Shown: one piece after another, positions 19,628-32,800 of the stretch | Layout of the letters: each line of letters starts with the position of its first letter | Position numbering within the stretch: position 1 is the first letter of the stretch | NCBI GenBank assembly: GCA_037349105.1 | Contig: JAYJMM010000110.1 | Coordinates: 1,984,001-2,048,000, forward strand | DNA: 64,000 bases | Source of the DNA: Limnomonas spitsbergensis | Lineage: Eukaryota > Chlorophyta > Chlorophyceae > Chlamydomonadales | Direction: 5' to 3' | Program-made: the position numbers and the translations under genes | The notes under the pieces: generated by a model | Told to the model about the DNA's origin: nothing | Databases searched by the model: none | The model's input: only the letters and a program-made list of their open reading frames with translations

Positions 19628-20429
19628 CTTACCGCACCATGCCTCATCAATGTATCGCCCTCATTCTTTCTAATGCTTGGACTTCACTCAGTATATATGA
19701 GGCTGGCTGCCCAACCCTAGAAAACCTGATACGCCAACACCAAAAAGAGCCCGGGTGCGCATGTGGCCCTTGTATCGCCCTCGCTTGACCTACGCAAAGT
19801 CTGACGCTGGCTGCCCGACCCTTGAAAAGCTGAGACACTAACACAATTATGCAGCCCGGGTGCACTAGATTGCGGCTACCGTCGTCGGCTGAAAAAATGG
19901 CTTGCATGGACAGGGGCGGCTCTTGTTGTCAGCTGAAAAAAGGCTTGCAAGGACAGGGAGGGCTCACGACGAACAAGCACTTACACGGCCGCAAGATCTC
20001 ATGCACACAAAATCGACTTGGATCTGATCTGAAAATAAACGGCTACCCTGCCTCGGCACCCCTCAAGCAAAATAACTCTATAAAGCAGTTATGTGCAATT
20101 GCGCTGTGTTTCATTGCGTAATTCATTGCGAAATCGTGTGAGTAATTACGTTCCCGTACAGATAAAGGTAGCCGGATTTGCCTTGAGATTTCAGTGACTG
20201 AAATCCAGCCACGTAATTCAGCCACTGTGAGGACCTTCACGAGGCACCCCTAAAGCTGAAGCACGTTAAACCGCCAGAAGCCCTCCCATAGTCCCCAGAG
20301 CGGTTGCAGATGTCTCCACCAAAGCAAAAAAACGGCAACTGAGCATCAAAAGGAGACAAAAACAGGTAGGAAGCCAGGGAAGTAGCTGCACGCATCATTG
20401 TATTTTTTAGTGAGTGGAATACCACTATC

Positions 20430-20600
20430 AGCTACCGTTCAGCTTCACTGTGGCCCCACGCCACATTTCCCTGGTTTGGCCAGCCCTGCTGCTTGGGCTA
20501 TCCTACTGGCCTGAGGCCGGTCCAGGTTTGGTGTGGATCAGCCCAGGGGTGGCCGTGGGACGGCCCAGCAAAGGTGGTCCCTCACCCACTAAAAGAACAC
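20430..20600 (+). repeat. dispersed repeat D1 copy
   Basis: It shares GGCCGGTCCAGGTTTGGTGT, GGGGTGGCCGTGGGACGGCC and AAAGGTGGTCC with the other D1 copies. The open frame across it (20414-20653) is repeat-derived. Confidence 0.55.
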
Positions 20601-20794
20601 TGGTATGGATTGCTGTGCCGATTACGGCCCTTGTGGTAGCTGAATTGCGGTAGCTGAGTTTCAGTCACGGTAATTTCAAGACTGATTCAGCTACTTTCAC
20701 CCGCAGCGGACAGTAATCACTTGCACGATGTATGAATAAGTGCGCAATAGCACAGCACTGGTTACATGGACACTAAGAGGTAAAAGGGCTCACA

Positions 20795-21180
20795 GTTCAC
20801 AGTTCACCAAAGGGTATGGCCCCTCAGTCACCCTTAAAGATGCTGCTCGTACACTAGCAGCCATAAGGCCTAAAATGCCACTTGTCAGAGAGTCCCAAAA
20901 GGTATGGCCCCACAGTCCGCCGCAAAGACGCTGCTTGTACAGTAGCAGCCATAAATGCCCAGAGTTGCAGAGCCCCAAAAGGTATAGCCCCTCAGTCACC
21001 GACAAAGACGCTGCTTGACACTGGCAGCCATAAACTGACCAGAGTCCCAGTGCCCCCAAAGGTATGGCCCCTCAGTCACCGTACACTGGCAGCCATCAAC
21101 TGCCCAGGGTCCCAAAATGCATAGCCTCTCAGTCCGCCGCAAAGACGCAGCTCGTACATACACTAGCAGCCAGAAGGCCT
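20795..21180 (+). repeat. tandem repeats of about 70-90 bp (CCAAAAGGTATGGCCCCTCA)
   Basis: Five irregular units contain AAAGGTATGGCCCCTCAGTC, GCAAAGACGCTGCTTGTACA and AGCAGCCATAA. Confidence 0.8.
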
Positions 21181-21192
21181 CAAATAATAGCC

Positions 21193-21236
21193 AGAAGCCC
21201 TAAACCCTAAACCCTAAACCCTAAACCCTCAACCCT
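21193..21236 (+). repeat. interstitial telomere-type tract (CCCTAAA)n
   Basis: This is a perfect to near-perfect run of five to six CCCTAAA heptamers. It lies between repeats rather than at a sequence end, so it is interstitial. Similar tracts occur at 47350-47430 and throughout the introns. Confidence 0.85.
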
Positions 21237-21578
21237 AACAACACGGAGCCAAACCGCAAGCAGGACAAGCACTGCCTTAACCAGGGGCGAAGTGTTGACA
21301 ATGTCACAAAGGGGGCGAGAAGGGTCGCAGCAGCCTAGAGCTTCAGATTCATATTCAAAGCATTTTGGGATGCCTCCCAGGGAGCAGCTTCAGGGTTACC
21401 CAGTAGGACCGTTTGGGTCCAAATCCCGTACTGTTTACCGTATCGTATCGCACCGTTTAACAATATGTAACCGCGTGAAAACAACGTGTTGGCCACTGTT
21501 TTTACCTCACCGGCCATTTTGACCGTACTGTGTTTGTATCTGTACCGCACCGTGTCACCGCACCGTATTTCCGTACAG

Positions 21579-23825
21579 GATTATCCTGAGCAGCTTGCAC
21601 CTAAGGCATATGATGAAACCTCCATATTGGTCACCAAGGGGCATCTGGGGGATGTGGAGATGGAAAAGCATGAGACCCCTCTCCCTCAGGCGTTAAAAAA
21701 AAAATGATGCTCGGTTTTCAAGATGTCACAAGACTTTGCTCGGTTTTTAACATGTCACATGCTGTCTGTCCTTCTGTTAACACACCCTTTTGCTTTCTCG
21801 CTGGCTTGCAGGATGGCAACGTTGGTGCATCCAAGGTGGCCGACGGCAATGTCGTCCTCCAGCCCGACTGGGTGCCACTGACCCCACTGAATCCACTCCG
21901 ACCTGCGCAAGGGGCAAGGCCTGCCCTGCCCCTGCTTCGAAAGCTGCAGGTGAGGTCTCCAGAGTCGTTTTTTTGCGCCGATGGGGGGTGCCCATTTTGC
22001 AGTCCCCATGCAAACTCTTGTCCCCATGCATCCACCAGGACAATGCATCACTTGATACCCCATGCATCCACCCCCCCATGCATGCACCAGGACAATGCAG
22101 CACATGATACCCCATGCATCCACCCTCCCATTCATCCACCCCCCCATGCCTCCACCAGGACAATGCAGCACATGATACCCCAAGCATCCACCCCCATGCA
22201 TCCACCCTCCCTTGCATCCACCCTCCCATGCATCCACACCCTCCCCTGCATCCCCCCCCCCATGCATCCACCCCCCCCATGCATCCACCCCCCATGCATC
22301 CACCTCCCATGCATCCACCAGGACTTTGTATCCACCCCCCCCATGCATCCACCCCCCCATGCATCCACCCCCCATGCATCCACCTCCCATGCATCCACCT
22401 CCCATGCATCCACCAGGACTTTGTATCCCCCCCCCCCCCATGCATCCACCCCCCCCCATGCATCCACCTCCCATGCATCCACCCCCCCCATGCATCCACC
22501 AGGACTTTGTATCCACCCCCCCCATGGCATCCACCTCCCATGCATCCACCCCCCCCATGCATCCACCTCCCATGCATCCACCCCCCCCCCATGCATCCAC
22601 CAGGACTTTGTATCCACCCCCCCCATGCATCCACCTCCCATGCACCCACCTCCCATGCACCCACCTCCCCCATGCATCCACCTCCCATGCATCCCCCCCC
22701 CCCCCCATGCATCCACCTCCCATGCATCCACCCCCCCCATGCATCCACCTCCCATGCATCCACCCCCCCCCATGCATCCACCTCCCATGCATCCACCCCC
22801 CCCATGCATCCACCCCCCCCCCCTGCATCCACCTCCCATGCATCCACCCCCCCCATGCATCCACCAGGACTTTGTATCCACCCCCCCATGCATCCACCCC
22901 CCCCCCCCCATGTATCCACCCCCCCCATGCATCCCCCCCCCCCCCCCCCCATGCATTCACCCCCCCATGCATCCACCCCCCCCCCCCCCATGCATCCACC
23001 CCCCCATGCATCCACCTCCCATGCATCCACCTCCCCCATGCATCCACCCCCCCCATGCATCCACCTCCCATGCATCCACCCCCCCATGCATCCACCCCCC
23101 ATGCATCCACCCCCCCCATGCATCCACCAGGACTTTGTATCCACCCCCCCCCATGCACCCCCCCCCCCATGCATCCACCTCCCATGCATCCACCCCCCCC
23201 ATGCATCCACCCCCCCCATGCATCCACCCCCCCCCCCCATGCATCCCCCCCCCCCCCCATGCATCCCCCCCCCCCATGCATCCCCCCCCCATGCATCCAC
23301 CTCCCATGCATCCACCCCCCCCATGCATCCACCTCCCATGCATCCCCCCCCCCCATGCATCCACCCCCCCCCCCATGCATCCACCCCCCCCCCATGCATC
23401 CACCCCCCCCCCCATGCACCCCCTGCCCCATGCATCCACCTCCTATGCATCCACCCCCCCCCCCATGCATCCACCAGGACTTTGCATCCACCCCCCCATG
23501 CATCCACCCCCCCATGCATCCACCCCCATGCACCCCCCCCCCATGCATCCACCCCTTCCATGCATCCACCCCCATGCATCCACCTCCATGCATCCACCCC
23601 CCCCATGCATCCACCCCCCCATGCATCCACCCCCCCCCATGCATCCACCAGGACTATGCACCACCGTTAGCTACCATTCACTTGGCGGGGGCGAACCAGC
23701 AGAAGGTCCCCGGCATCCAGCGGCAACAGCTCAGTAATGCGGACTACGATGTCCTCCGTGGCGACTTGCCCGCCATCAGCCTGTCCTCAGCGCACAATGA
23801 CCTCATTCACGCTACTGTGTGGCAG
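21579..23825 (+). CDS. glucan synthase exons 1-3: variable amino-terminal region
   Basis: Exon 1 (21579-21689) gives DYPEQLAPKAYDETSILV... and is preceded by TACAG. Exon 2 (21812-21949) includes DWVPLTPLNPLRPAQG and RPALPLLRKLQ before GTGAGG. Exon 3 (23652-23825) starts DYAPPLATIHLAGANQQ and includes NADYDVLRGDLPAIS and NDLIHATVWQ before GTAGGG. All are phase 0. The region precedes the conserved FKS1 block and has no confident homology itself. The exon 3 acceptor is embedded in a repeat array whose units contain the same CACCAG|GAC sequence, so RNA evidence is needed to fix it. Confidence 0.65.
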
Positions 23826-26800
23826 GTAGGGTTTAGGGTTTAGGGTGAGATCTTAGGGTTAGGGTTAAGTATTGGTATCTGCAGCACACAATCACCTCAT
23901 TCACGCTACCGTATGGCAGGTAAAGTGTAATGTGCAGGGTGTAGGGTGTAGGGTTGGTGTCCGCAGCGCACAATGTCCTCATTCACACTACCGTGTGGCA
24001 TGTAGGGTTTAGGGTTAAGTATTGGTATCTGCATCACACAATCACCTCGTTCACGCTACCGTGTGGCCAGTAGTCCGGCTCCTATCGATGTCCCCAACAA
24101 GGTTAAGGTCCTAAGGTTGAGGGTTTAGGGCTTAAGGTTAAAGTTGGAGCACATGCCCTGCCCCAGATACCTGGCTCCTTTGTGCGGAGCCAGGTATCTG
24201 GGGCAGGGCATGTGCTCCCAAGGAGATGACTGTTTGCTGAAGTATGGGGCGCAAGCCACTACGAGCATCTTGCAAAAAAATTGGCAGTGCAAAAGTTGTG
24301 CCCTGTATTACAATGCAACACACCGTCTTACATGTTACACCCGTGTCCCTAGTTTAGGGTTTAGGGTTTAAAATTTACACCCGTGTCCCTTGTACGGCGT
24401 CAGAGCCCAACACTGCTTACTTACTTTCCCCCCTTGTTTTCTTGGGTCAGCTACATGTCAGCTACCTCCCGGTCTCTGGCCTGAGCCCGTTTGTGGCCTA
24501 CCATACTGCTTTTGCCACCAGTCGTAGGCCGGACTAGGTTTGGTCATGTCTGCCCTCTGCATAAAAATAGCATGGCACCTGCCAGCAGCCATCTCTGCTG
24601 CAATGTCCCTCCGGTCTATCCTCTGTCCAGGGTTCTTTTTTCTCGACTCAACTATGTGTCAGCTACACTCAAGCCTCCAGCCGTAGGCCCCAGGCAGAAT
24701 GGATCAGCCATGCTGCTTGGGCCACCAAACTTAGGCTGGCGCACATTGGGTCCCAGTCAAACCCTGAACCCTTAACCAGGCGGATTTGGGGCGGCCTGCT
24801 GAAGTTGGACTTGTGGCTGCAAAACGTAACGCCACCTTGCCCGCTGCAGGTGTCTCGTCTCTTTGGCTTTTAAGCGTGCAACAAGACGTCCACTGACCGA
24901 AGCTGCCATGTCTGTCTCCATGCCATCCGCATGGCACCTGCCAGCAGCCAGATCTGTTGCAACGCCCCTCTGGTCTATCCTCTTCTGCGCAGGTGGCTCG
25001 TCTCTTTGGTTTCCAGGCGTTCAACAAGACATCCATGGACCTGAAGCTACAGCAGTGGACCCCTGCATCTGCGTTTGTTGCGTCAGACCACCTGACCGGG
25101 CTGCTCAGGGATGGCTGGCTTCGCAGGTGCGCATGGGGCATGGGGCATGGCTCATGTCACATGGCGCATTGCTGGCACGCTCAAAATACTGCATTTGACT
25201 GACCCTCTCAACCCCCTCACTCCCCTTAACCCCCTATACCCTAAGCATGAGTGGCATGTTCAACTCTGCACACATGTCAAGTCATGGGAGGTATGGCCCT
25301 TTTCCAGTCAGGGAAAAACCCAGCATGACGAGTATCAATCAATCTGCCATTCAAACGACAAAATCTGCTCTGATGCCCCGATCCTGAAACCTAAACCCTA
25401 AACCCTGAACCTGAAGCCAAATGTTAAAACCTGTCGAAGGCTGTCCCTGGTTTATTATCCCCTGGCCTTCTACTGTGGCCTAGCCCTGGTTAAGCCTGTC
25501 CCTGGCCTAGCCCTGGTTAAGCCTGTCACTGGCCCAGCCCTGGTTAAGCCTGTCACTGGCCTAGCCCTGGTTAAGCCTGTCCCTGGCCTAGCCCTGGTTA
25601 AGCCTGTCACTAGCCCAGCCCTGGTTAAGCCTGTCCCTGGCCTAGCCCTGGTTAAGCCTGTCCCTGGCCCTCTACTGTGGCCTAGCCCTGGTTAAGCCTG
25701 TCCCTGGCCTAGCCCTGGTTAAGCCTGTCCCTGACCTTCTACTGTGGCCTAGCCTTGGTTAAGCCTGTCCCTGGCCTAGCCCTGGTTAAGCATGTCCCTG
25801 GCCTAGCCTTGGTTAAGCCTGTCCCTGACCTTCTAATGTGGCCTAGCCCTGGTTAAGCCTGTCCCTGGCCTAGCCCTAGTTAAGCCTGTCCCTGACCTAG
25901 CCCTGGTTAAGCCTGTCCCTGACCTTCTAATGTGGCCTAGCCCTGGTTAAGCCTGTCCCTGGCCCTCTACTGTGGCCTAGCCCTGGTTAAGCCTGTCCCT
26001 GGCCCTCTACTGTGGCCTAGCCCTGGTTAAAACCTGTCTCTGGCCTTCAACTGTGGCCTAGCCCTGGTTAAGCCTGTCCCTGGCCTTCTACTGTGGCCTA
26101 GCCTTGGTTAAGCCTGTCCCTGACCTTCTACTGTGGCCTAGCCCTGGTTAAGCCTGTCCCTGGCCTAGCCTTGGTTAAGCCTGTCCCTGACCTTCTAATG
26201 TGGCCTAGCCCTGGTTAAGCCTGTCCCTGGCCTAGCCCTAGTTAAGCCTGTCCCTGGCCTAGCCCAAGTTAAGCCTGTCCCTGGCCTAGCCCTGGTTAAG
26301 CCTGTCCCTGGCCTAGCCTTGGTTAAGCCTGTCTCTGGCCTTCTAATGTGGCCTAGCCCTGGTTAAGCCTGTCCCTGACCTTCTACTGTGGCCTAGCCTT
26401 GGTTAAGCCTGTCCCTGTCCCTCTACTGTGGCCTAGCCATGGTTAAGCCTGTCCCTGGCCCTCTACTGTGGCCTAGCCCTGGTTAAGCCTGTCCCTGGCC
26501 TAGCCTTGGTTAAGCCTGTCTCTGGCCTTCTAATGTGGCCTAGCCCTGGTTAAGCCTGTCCCTGGCCCTCTACTGTGGCCTAGCCCTGGTTAAGCCTGTC
26601 CTTGGCCCTCTACTGTGGCCTAGCCCTAGTTAAGCCTGTCCCTGGCCTAGCCTTGGTTAAGCCTGTCTCTGGCCTTCTAATGTGGCCTAGCCCTGGTTAA
26701 GCATGTCCCTGGCGTTCTACTGTGGCCTAGCCCTGGTTAAGCCTGTCCCTGGCCCTCTACTGTGGCCTAGCCATGGTTAAGCCTGTCCCTGGCCTTCTAA

Positions 26801-29800
26801 TGTGGCCTAGCCCTGGTTAAGCCTGTCCCTAGCCTAGCCCTGGTTAAGCCTGTCCCTGGCCTTCTACTGTGGCCTAGCCCTGGTTAAGCCTGTCCCTGGC
26901 CTTCTACTGTGGCCTAGCCCTGGTTAAGCCTATCCCTGGCCTTCTAATGTGGCCTAGCCCTGGTTAAGCCTGTCCCTGGCCTTCTAATGTGGCCTAGCCC
27001 TGGTTAAGCCTGTCCCTGGCCTTCTACTGTGGCCTAGCCCTGGTTAAGCCTGTCCCTGGCCTTCTAATGTGGCCTAGCCCTGGTTAAGCCTGTCCCTGGC
27101 CTTCTACTGTGGCCTTGCCCTGGTTAAGCCTGCCCCTGGCCTTCTACTGTGGCCTAGCCATGGTTAAGCATGTCCCTGGCCTAGCCTTGGTTAAGCCTGT
27201 CTCTGGCCTTCTAATGTGGCCTAGCCCTGGTTAAGCCTGTCTCTGGCCTTCTACTGTGGCCTAGCCCTGGTTAAGCCTGTCCCTGGCCTTCTAATGTGGC
27301 CTAGCCCTGGTTAAGCCTGTCCCTGGCCTAGCCTTGGTTAAGCCTGTCCCTGGCCTTCTCCTGTGGCTTAGCCCTGGTTAAGCCTGTCCTTGGCCTAGCC
27401 TTGGTTAAGCCTGTCTCTGGCCTTCTAATGTGGCCTAGCCCTGGTTAAGCCTGTCCCTGGCCTTCTACTGTGGCCTAGCCCTGTTTAAGCCTGTCCCTGG
27501 CCTAGCCCTGGTTAAGCCTGTCCCTGGCCTTCTAATGTGGCCTAGCCCTGGTTAAGCCTGTCCCTGGCCTTCTAATGTGGCCTAGCCCTGGTTAAGCCTG
27601 TCCCTGGCCTTCTACTGTGGCCTAGCCCTGGTTAAGCCTGTCCCTGACCTTCTAATGTGGCCTAGCCCTGGTTAAGCCTGTCCCTGACCTTCTACTGTGG
27701 CCTAGCCCTGGTTAAGCCTGTCCCTGGCCTTCTAATGTGGCCTAGCCCTGGTTAAGCCTGTCCCTCGCCTAGCCTTGGTTAAGCCTGTCCCTGACCTTTA
27801 ATGTGGCCTAGCCCTGGTTAAGCCTGTCCCTGGCCTAGCCTTGGTTAAGCCTGTCCCTGGCCTTCTAATGTGGCCTAGCCCTGGTTAAGCCTGTCCCTGG
27901 CCTAGCCTTGGTTAAGCCTGTCCCTGACCTTCTACTGTGGCCTAGCCCTGGTTAAGCCTGTCCCTGGCCTAGCCCTGGTTAAGCCTGTCCCTGACCTTCT
28001 AATGTCGCCTAGCCCTGGTTAAGCCTGTCCCTGGCCTTCTACTGTGGCCTAGCCCTGGTTAATCCTGTCCCTGGCCTAGCCCTGGTTAAGCCAGTCCTTG
28101 GCCTTCTACTGTGGCCTAGCCCAGGTTAAGCCTGTCCCTGGCCTAGCCCTGGTTAAGCCTGTCCTTGGCCCTCTACTGTGGCCTAGCCCTGGTTAAGCCT
28201 GTCCCTGACCTTCTAATGTGGCCTAGCCCTGGTTAAGCCTGTCCCTGGCCTAGCCCTGGTTAAGCCTGTCCCTGACCTTCTTATGTGGCCTAGCCCTGGT
28301 TAAGCCTGTCCCTGGCCTTCTAATGTGGCCTAGCCCTGGTTAAGCCTGTCCCTGGCCTTCTAATGTGGCCTAGCCCTGGTTAAGCCTGTCCCTGGCCTTC
28401 TACTGTGGCCTAGCCCTGGTTAAGCCTGTCCCTGACCTTCTACTGTGGCCTAGCCCTGGTTAAGCCTGTCCCTGGCCTAGCCTTGGTTAAGCCTATCCCT
28501 GACCTTCTAATGTGGCCTAGCCCTGGTTAAGCCTGTCCCTGGCCTTCTAATGTGGCCTAGCCCTGGTTAAGCCTGTCCCTGGCCTTCTAATGTGGCCTAG
28601 CCCTGGTTAAGCCTGTCCCTGGCCTTCTACTGTGGCCTAGCCCTGGTTAAGCCTGTCCCTGACCTTCTACTGTGGCCTAGCCCTGGTTAAGCCTGTCCCT
28701 GACCTTCTACTGTGGCCTAGCCCTGGTTAAGCCTGTCCCTGGCCTTCTACTGTGGCCTAGCCCTGGTTAAGCCTGTCCCTGGCCTAGCCCTGGTTAAGCC
28801 TGTCTCTGGCCTTCTACTGTGGCCTAGCCCAGGTTAAGCCTGTCCCTGGCCTAGCCCTAGTTAAGCCTGTCCCTGGCCTTCTACTGTGGCCTAGCCCTGG
28901 TTAAGCCTGTCCCTGGCCTTCTAATGTGGCCTAGCCCTGGTTAAGCCTGTCTCTGGCCTTCTACTGTGGCCTAGCCCTGGTTAAGCCTGTCTCTGGCCTT
29001 CTAATGTGGCCTAGCCCTGGTTAAGCCTGTCCCTGGCCTAGCCTTGGTTAAGCTTGTCCCTGACCTTCTAATGTGGCCTAGCCCTGGTTAAGCCTGTCCC
29101 TGGCCTAGCCCTGGTTAAGCCTGTCCCTGGCCTTCTAATGTGGCCTAGCCCTGGTTAAGCCTGTCCCTGGCCTTCTAATGTGGCCTAGCCCTGGTTAAGC
29201 ATGTCCCTGGCCTAGCCTTGGTTAAGCCTGTCCCTGACCTTCTAATGTGGCCTAGCCCTGGTTAAGCCTGTCCCTGGCCTTCTAATGTGGCCTAGCCCTG
29301 CTTAAGCCTGTCCCTGACCTTCTACTGTGGCCTAGCCCAGGTTAAGCCGGTCCCTGGCCTTCTAATGTGGCCTAGCCCTGGTTAAGCCTGTCCCTGGCCT
29401 AGCCTTGGTTAAGCCTGTCCCTGACCTTCTAATGTGGCCTAGCCCTGGTTAAGCCTGTCCCTGGCCTTCTAATGTGGCCTAGCCCAGGTTAAGCCTGTCC
29501 CTGGCCTTCTAATGTGGCCTAGCCCTGGTTAAGCCTGTCCCTGGCCTTCTACTGTGGCCTAGCCCTGGTCAAGCCTGTCCCTGACCTTCTTCTGTGGCCT
29601 AGCCCTGGTTAAGCCTGTCCCTGACCTTCTACTGTGGCCTAGCCCTGGTTAAGCCTGCCCCTGGCCTTCTAATGTGGCCTAGCCCTGGTTAAGCCTGTCC
29701 TTGGCCTAGCCTTGGTTAAGCCTGTCCCTGACCTTTAATGTGGCCTAGCCCTGGTTAAGCCTGTCCCTGGCCTAGCCTTGGTTAAGCCTGTCCCTGACCT

Positions 29801-32800
29801 TCTACTGTGGCCTAGCCCTGGTTAAGCCTGTCCCTGGCCTAGCCTTGGTTAAGCCTGTCCCTGACCTTCTACTGTGGCCTAGCCCTGGTTAAGCCTGACC
29901 CTGGCCTAGCCCTGGTTAAGCCTGTCCCTGACCTTCTTATGTCGCCTAGCCCTGGTTAAGCCTGTCCCTGGCCTTCTACTATGGCCTAGCCCTGGTTAAT
30001 CCTGTCCCTGGCCTAGCCCTGGTTAAGCCTGTCCTTGGCCTTCTACTGTGGCCTAGCCCTGGTTAAGCCTGTCCCTGGCCTAGCCCTGGTTAAGCCTGTC
30101 CTTGGCCCTCTACTGTGGCCTAGCCCTGGTTAAGCCTGTCCCTGACCTTCTAATGTGGCCTAGCCCTGGTTAAGCCTGTCCCTGGCCTAGCCCTGGTTAA
30201 GCCTGTCCCTGACCTTCTAATGTGGCCTAGCCCTGGTTAAGCCTGTCCCTGGCCTTCTTATGTGGCCTAGCCCTGGTTAAGCCTGTCCCTGGCCTTCTAA
30301 TGTGGCCTAGCCCTGGTTAAGCCTGTCCCTGGCCTTCTACTGTGGCCTAGCCCTGGTTAAGCCTGTCCCCGACCTTCTACTGTGGCCTAGCCCTGGTTAA
30401 GCCTGTCCCTGGCCTAGCCTTGGTTAAGCCTATCCCTGACCTTCTAATGTGGCCTAGCCCTGGTAAAGCCTGTCCCTGGCCTTCTAATGTGGCCTAGCCC
30501 TGGTTAAGCCTGTCCCTGGCCTTCTAATGTGGCCTAGCCCTGGTTAAGCCTGTCCCTGGCCTTCTACTGTGGCCTAGCCCTGGTTAAGCCTGTCCCTGAC
30601 CTTCTACTGTGGCCTAGCCCTGGTTAAGCCTGTCCCTGACCTTCTACTGTGGCCTAGCCCTGGTTAAGCCTGTCCCTGGCCTTCTACTGTGGCCTAGCCC
30701 TGGTTAAGCCTGTCCCTGGCCTAGCCCTGGTTAAGCCTGTCTCTGGCCTTCTACTGTGGCCTAGCCCAGGTTAAGCCTGTCCCTGGCCTAGCCCTGGTTA
30801 AGCCTGTCTCTGGCCTTCTACTGTGGCCTAGCCCTGGTTAAGCCTGTCCCTGGCCTTCTAATGTGGCCTAGCCCTGGTAAAGCCTGTCTCTGGCCTTCTA
30901 CTGTGGCCTAGCCCTGGTTAAGCCTGTCTCTGGCCTTCTAATGTGGCCTAGCCCTGGTTAAGCCTGTCCCTGGCCTAGCCTTGGTTAAGCCTGTCCCTGG
31001 CCTAGCCCTGGTTAAGCCTGTCCCTGGCCTAGCCTTGGTTAAGCCTGTCTCTGGCCTTCTAATGTGGCCTAGCCCTGGTTAAGCCTGTCCAAGGCCTTCT
31101 ACTGTGGCCTAGCCCTGGTTAAGCCTGTCCCTGGCCTTCTACTGTGGCCTAGCCCTGGTTAATCCTGTCCCTGGCCTAGCCCTGGTTAAGCCAGTCCTTG
31201 GCCTTCTACTGTGGCCTAGCCCAGGTTAAGCCTGTCCCTGGCCTAGCCCTGGTTAAGCCTGTCCTTGGCCCTCTACTGTGGCCTAGCCCTGGTTAAGCCT
31301 GTCCCTGACCTTCTAATGTGGCCTAGCCCTGGTTAAGCCTGTCCCTGGCCTAGCCCTGGTTAAGCCTGTCCCTGACCTTCTTATGTGGCCTAGCCCTGGT
31401 TAAGCCTGTCCCTGGCCTTCTAATGTGGCCTAGCCCTGGTTAAGCCTGTCCCTGGCCTTCTAATGTGGCCTAGCCCTGGTTAAGCCTGTCCCTGGCCTTC
31501 TACTGTGGCCTAGCCCTGGTTAAGCCTGTCCCTGACCTTCTAATGTGGCCTAGCCCTGGTTAAGCCTGTCCCTGGCCTAGCCTTGGTTAAGCCTATCCCT
31601 GACCTTCTAATGTGGCCTAGCCCTGGTTAAGCCTGTCCCTGGCCTTCTAATGTGGCCTAGCCCTGGTTAAGCCTGTCCCTGGCCTTCTAATGTGGCCTAG
31701 CCCTAGTTAAGCCTGTCCCTGGCCTTCTACTGTGGCCTAGCCCTGGTTAAGCCTGTCCCTGACCTTCTACTGTGGCCTAGCCCTGGTTAAGCCTGTCCCT
31801 GACCTTCTACTGTGGCCTAGCCCTGGTTAAGCCTGTCCCTGGCCTTCTACTTTGGCCTAGCCCTGGTTAAGCCTGTCCCTGGCCTAGCCCTGGTTAAGCC
31901 TGTCTCTGGCCTTCTACTGTGGCCTAGCCCAGGTTAAGCCTGTCCCTGGCCTAGCCCTAGTTAAGCATGTCCCTGGCCTTCTACTTTGGCCTAGCCCTGG
32001 TTAAGCCTGTCCCTGGCCTTCTAATGTGGCCTAGCCCTGGTTAAGCCTGTCTCTGGCCTTCTACTGTGGCCTAGCCCTGGTTAAGCCTGTCTCTGGCCTC
32101 CTAATGTGGCCTAGCCCTGGTTAAGCCTGTCCCTGGCCTAGCCTTGGTTAAGCTTGTCCCTGACCTTCTAATGTGGCCTAGCCCTGGTTAAGCCTGTCCC
32201 TGGCCTAGCCCTGGTTAAGCCTGTCCCTGGCCTTCTAATGTGGCCTAGCCCTGGTTACGCCTGTCCCTGGCCTTCTAATGTGGCCTAGCCCTGGTTAAGC
32301 ATGTCCCTGGCCTAGCCTTGGTTAAGCCTGTCCCTGACCTTCTAATGTGGCCTAGCCCTGGTTAAGCCTGTCCCTGGCCTTCTAATGTGGCCTAGCCCTG
32401 CTTAAGCCTGTCCCTGACCTTCTACTGTGGCCTAGCCCAGGTTAAGCCGGTCCCTGGCCTTCTAATGTGGCCTAGCCCTGGTTAAGCCTGTCCCTGGCCT
32501 AGCCTTGGTTAAGCCTGTCCCTGACCTTCTAATGTGGCCTAGCCCTGGTTAAGCCTGTCCCTGGCCTTCTAATGTGGCCTAGCCCAGGTTAAGCCTGTCC
32601 CTGGCCTTCTAATGTGGCCTAGCCCTGGTTAAGCCTGTCCCTGGCCTTCTACTGTGGCCTAGCCCTGGTTAAGCCTGTCCCTGACCTTCTTCTGTGGCCT
32701 AGCCCTGGTTAAGCCTGTCCCTGACCTTCTACTGTGGCCTAGCCCTGGTTAAGCCTGCCCCTGGCCTTCTAATGTGGCCTAGCCCTGGTTAAGCCTGTCC

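Noticed and set aside
21704..23843. Very long Pro/His-rich and Gly-rich frames on both strands
   Set aside because: They arise from CATGCATCCACC/poly-C repeats; only the ends (21812-21949 and 23652-23825) have coding character and splice sites.
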